From NCBI GenBank assembly GCA_964524225.1, contig CAZGEW010000012.1, positions 1 through 22,611 of the forward strand: a stretch of DNA of 22,611 nt, written 5' to 3'. A program made the position numbers and the translations under genes. This DNA is from GCA-2688775 sp964524225. GTDB lineage: Archaea > Nanobdellota > Nanobdellia > Woesearchaeales > GW2011-AR4. The notes under the pieces are model-generated. The model ran no database searches and was not told the DNA's origin. It was given only the letters and a program-made list of their open reading frames with translations. Positions 20,664-22,611 of this stretch are shown here, piece by piece. Position 1 is the first letter of the stretch. The number at the start of each line of letters is the position of its first letter.

Positions 20664-21761
20664 TTATGGACCTGCTGGTGGAGGTGTCTCATCAGCAAAA
20701 TGCTTAACCAAAAGTTTTGTTTCTTTATTGTCAAGAACATTATAAATTAAGTTAATTCCAATATCTTTTTCTAGGTCATTTCTACCTGTTGTTTTTAGGT
20801 TAACTGTACATATTATTGTTCTTTTTCCGCTAATTAATGTGACTATTCCATTTGCAGTTCCTGTTGGAGTTGCTTGCTGTGTTGTTAAACCGCCACATGA
20901 AAAACTCTCAACTACTGGGTCAAATGGAATCTCTGTTATCGTTACTTCAACTTTGTTCTCCATAGGTCTTCTCTCCCTAGGATTTCTTGGACATCCCTGA
21001 TCAAATAACGTTAATGGTTTTGGGTTATCTTTACTCCAAAATATATCAACATTTCCACTTAAAACAATATCAAAGGTAAATGTAAGCTTGTTTGGTCCAA
21101 CTACATTCTGTTTAAAATTTTGTACCTGCACAGGTGCTGAAGATGCATGCACAACCTTTGCACCATTAGGCTTGCAAAGACTGTCATCCCTTACATTAAT
21201 CATATCCCTTAACATACATGTTTTTGTTTTTGACATAGTTTCATAATTATAGCATACATCTGCTCTGAATGTGTATTCTGTGTTGCCTACCAATTTACTA
21301 GCTTTAAAAACTTTGGTGGTATCAGTGTCTGCACCTTTTGGGAATGTTACAAAAGCAGTTGTTCCTTCTTGAATGTCTCCTTCTGCTCCTCTTGTTTTCG
21401 GTTCTAAATGTGTATTGCCATCTGTTTCTACGTTACTTAGAAGTTCGAAATTAGGTATATTAAAATCTGTAGGATCAAAACCTACTAAATTAACTTTCAT
21501 CTGATCCTCTGCAACCCTATCTTCTCCATCGTTCTTCAATCTCACCAATACATTAAAATCAAATGTATTATCATCAGTCACTTCTGGCGGTGGGCTATCT
21601 TTTTCAAAGTTTATTGTTATGCCTGCTGTTCCGCCGATAAAAGGTGTTCTTGGAGCTGTTCCTGTAGCTGCTCCACCTCCTCTACAAGCAGAAATTAAGA
21701 GAATTAAGCCAATAAGCATTACAATTACATAATATCTTTTATTAACATTGCCTCTTTTCAT
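20664..21761 (-). CDS. Predicted surface lipoprotein
   Basis: 365 residues from ATG 21761 (the TTG one codon upstream is less likely). N-terminus: basic KRGNVNKRYY, hydrophobic IVMLIGLILLI, then the lipobox-like ISAC followed by a Gly/Thr-rich linker, as in archaeal lipoproteins. The mature part is beta-rich with a conserved-looking LVRLKNDGED segment, several paired cysteines (VCYNYE, TCML, LCKP, GCPRNP, SCGG, ICTV) that may form disulfides, and the proline tail ETPPPAGP. I recognise no enzyme motif. It is probably an extracytoplasmic structural or binding protein; similar surface proteins are common in small-genome archaea. Confidence 0.75.
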   Translation of the reverse strand: MKRGNVNKRYYVIVMLIGLILLISACRGGGAATGTAPRTPFIGGTAGITINFEKDSPPPEVTDDNTFDFNVLVRLKNDGEDRVAEDQMKVNLVGFDPTDFNIPNFELLSNVETDGNTHLEPKTRGAEGDIQEGTTAFVTFPKGADTDTTKVFKASKLVGNTEYTFRADVCYNYETMSKTKTCMLRDMINVRDDSLCKPNGAKVVHASSAPVQVQNFKQNVVGPNKLTFTFDIVLSGNVDIFWSKDNPKPLTLFDQGCPRNPRERRPMENKVEVTITEIPFDPVVESFSCGGLTTQQATPTGTANGIVTLISGKRTIICTVNLKTTGRNDLEKDIGINLIYNVLDNKETKLLVKHFADETPPPAGP

Positions 21762-21784
21762 CAAACTAAACTATTTTGATATTT

Positions 21785-21795
21785 GGTATATAAAG
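21785..21795. promoter_or_regulatory. Bidirectional TATA box between lipoprotein gene and priS
   Basis: The single stretch GGTATATAAAG reads as a TATA box both ways. In the minus direction it is 30 bases from ATG 21761, predicting an almost leaderless mRNA. In the plus direction it predicts initiation near 21816, about 73 bases before the priS ATG. Confidence 0.45.
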
Positions 21796-21888
21796 TTTTC
21801 GGTTTAATTATGATTTCTAAGAATTATTCTTAACTCAACAAATGCCCTAAATAAGAAATTATTAAAAAAAGAAAGACTTACAAAAGCT

Positions 21889-22611
21889 ATGATTCCTATC
21901 AATGTATCCTTGAGCTACTACAAGAGAAAAGACGTTCAAGAAGAGATTATTGCAAACTCTAAAGACAGAGAGGTTATTGCAAAGTTTAACGATAATTTTT
22001 CAAAAAGACCTGATATTTTTAGGCATACAAGCGACATTCTAGAGCTTGCAAAGCAAGGTGCTACCTCTTTTCATGCGTCAGAAGAGCTTTGGAAAAATCC
22101 TTTACAGCTCGATACTTCGCTCAAGAGGCATGAGCTTGACAGCTTAAGAATTGGGTGGGATTTAGTGCTTGACATTGACTGCGGATTTTTCGAGTATTCC
22201 AAAATTGCAGCCGATTTGGTAATTAAGGCATTAAGGTTTCATAATGTTAGCTCTATTTCATGCAAGTTTTCTGGTAATAAAGGTTTTCACATAGGAGTTC
22301 CATTTGAGGCATTTCCTGAAAAAATATGGAATGAAGAAACAAAAAAACTATTTCCTGAAGCACCAAGAAAGGTTGCATTTTACATAAAAGAGATGATTAA
22401 AAAACATCTTGGAGAAAGGATAATGGACTTTGAGAACAACAATTTCAACAACATTATTGAAAAAACAGGCAAGAAGGCAGAGGAGATAACTTATTACAAT
22501 AATAACGTTAAGACTTTGAATGCTGAGCCATTTTTATCAATAGATACATTACTTATCTCTTCTAGGCATCTTTATAGAATGCCATATTCATTGCATGAAA
22601 AATCTGGGCTA
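21889..22611 (+). CDS. priS: DNA primase small (catalytic) subunit PriS (partial, C-terminus outside window)
   Basis: 241 codons are visible from ATG 21889. The archaeal/eukaryotic primase catalytic core is recognised by VSLSYYKRKDV near the start, WDLVLDIDCGFF (the metal-binding DxD), SISCKFSGNKGFHIGVPFEAF (SGxKGxH nucleotide motif) and SRHLYRMPYSLHEKSGL (R-x-P-x-SLH-x-K-x-GL) at the edge. PriS with PriL makes RNA/DNA primers for replication. The frame continues upstream to a stop at 21811 without another ATG, and similarity starts at the chosen Met. The window cuts the remainder. Confidence 0.92.
   Translation, partial: MIPINVSLSYYKRKDVQEEIIANSKDREVIAKFNDNFSKRPDIFRHTSDILELAKQGATSFHASEELWKNPLQLDTSLKRHELDSLRIGWDLVLDIDCGFFEYSKIAADLVIKALRFHNVSSISCKFSGNKGFHIGVPFEAFPEKIWNEETKKLFPEAPRKVAFYIKEMIKKHLGERIMDFENNNFNNIIEKTGKKAEEITYYNNNVKTLNAEPFLSIDTLLISSRHLYRMPYSLHEKSGL

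Noticed and set aside
1..22611. CRISPR array or cas genes to go with the CARF-like regulator
   Set aside because: No regularly spaced direct repeats and no Cas motifs were seen in any frame.

Overview
The window is AT-rich DNA from an archaeon. The support is a KEOPS kinase (Bud32), an archaeal clamp-loader small subunit (RFC-S), ribosomal protein S3Ae, the start of the archaeal primase PriS, a PRC-barrel protein, TATA-box promoters with short leaders, and tRNA genes without encoded CCA that carry bulge-helix-bulge (BHB) introns. A bacterial-type gyrase B gene also occurs in many Euryarchaeota and DPANN lineages. The small, divergent genes and the large threonine/serine-rich surface proteins fit a DPANN-type archaeon (Woese-/Pacearchaeota-like), but that placement is inference.

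Layout. (1) 1-2800, minus strand: a histidine unit, tRNA-His(GTG) - hisG - a hisC::HAD-phosphatase fusion - hisB (cut by the window edge). Only 21 bases separate the tRNA from a strong Shine-Dalgarno ATG, so tRNA and biosynthesis genes are probably one transcript. (2) 3060-4988, minus: a HAD phosphatase overlapping bud32, then a CARF-like/winged-helix regulator with no CRISPR array nearby. (3) 5132-8076, plus: a membrane thiol-redox cluster of a short DUF3179 protein, a CcdA-type electron carrier, a TlpA-thioredoxin::DUF3179 fusion and a small Cys-rich protein. (4) 8082-9994: a 1.9-kb segment bounded by 27-bp direct repeats that include the 3' end of tRNA-Gln. It looks like a small or decayed tRNA-integrated element; it carries a toxin-antitoxin pair, a second antitoxin-like gene, and two abutting 25-nt hairpins. 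(5) 9980-12743, minus: tRNA-Gln(CTG), S3Ae and gyrB. (6) 13079-16676, plus: four surface-polysaccharide genes (RmlD-like reductase, sugar cupin, GT4 glycosyltransferase, polysaccharide deacetylase). (7) 16701-16863, plus: tRNA-Trp(CCA). (8) 16887-22611: a membrane-anchored surface protein, PRC-barrel protein, RFC-S, a lipoprotein, and the 5' part of priS.

The most striking signal is tRNA gene fragmentation. The three tRNA genes hold six predicted introns: His has one in the T-loop; Gln has one in the D-stem and one at the D-loop/stem junction; Trp has one at 37/38, one in the variable loop and a 14-nt one in the T-loop. Most can be folded into a 4-bp helix between two 3-nt bulges, and the same cutting rule (between bulge bases 2 and 3) restores a normal cloverleaf each time. 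This suggests a splicing endonuclease with broad specificity.

Other notable points are the HisC-phosphatase fusion joining two consecutive pathway steps, the pairing of DUF3179 with a complete thiol-transfer route, and the orphan CARF regulator transcribed divergently from that cluster.
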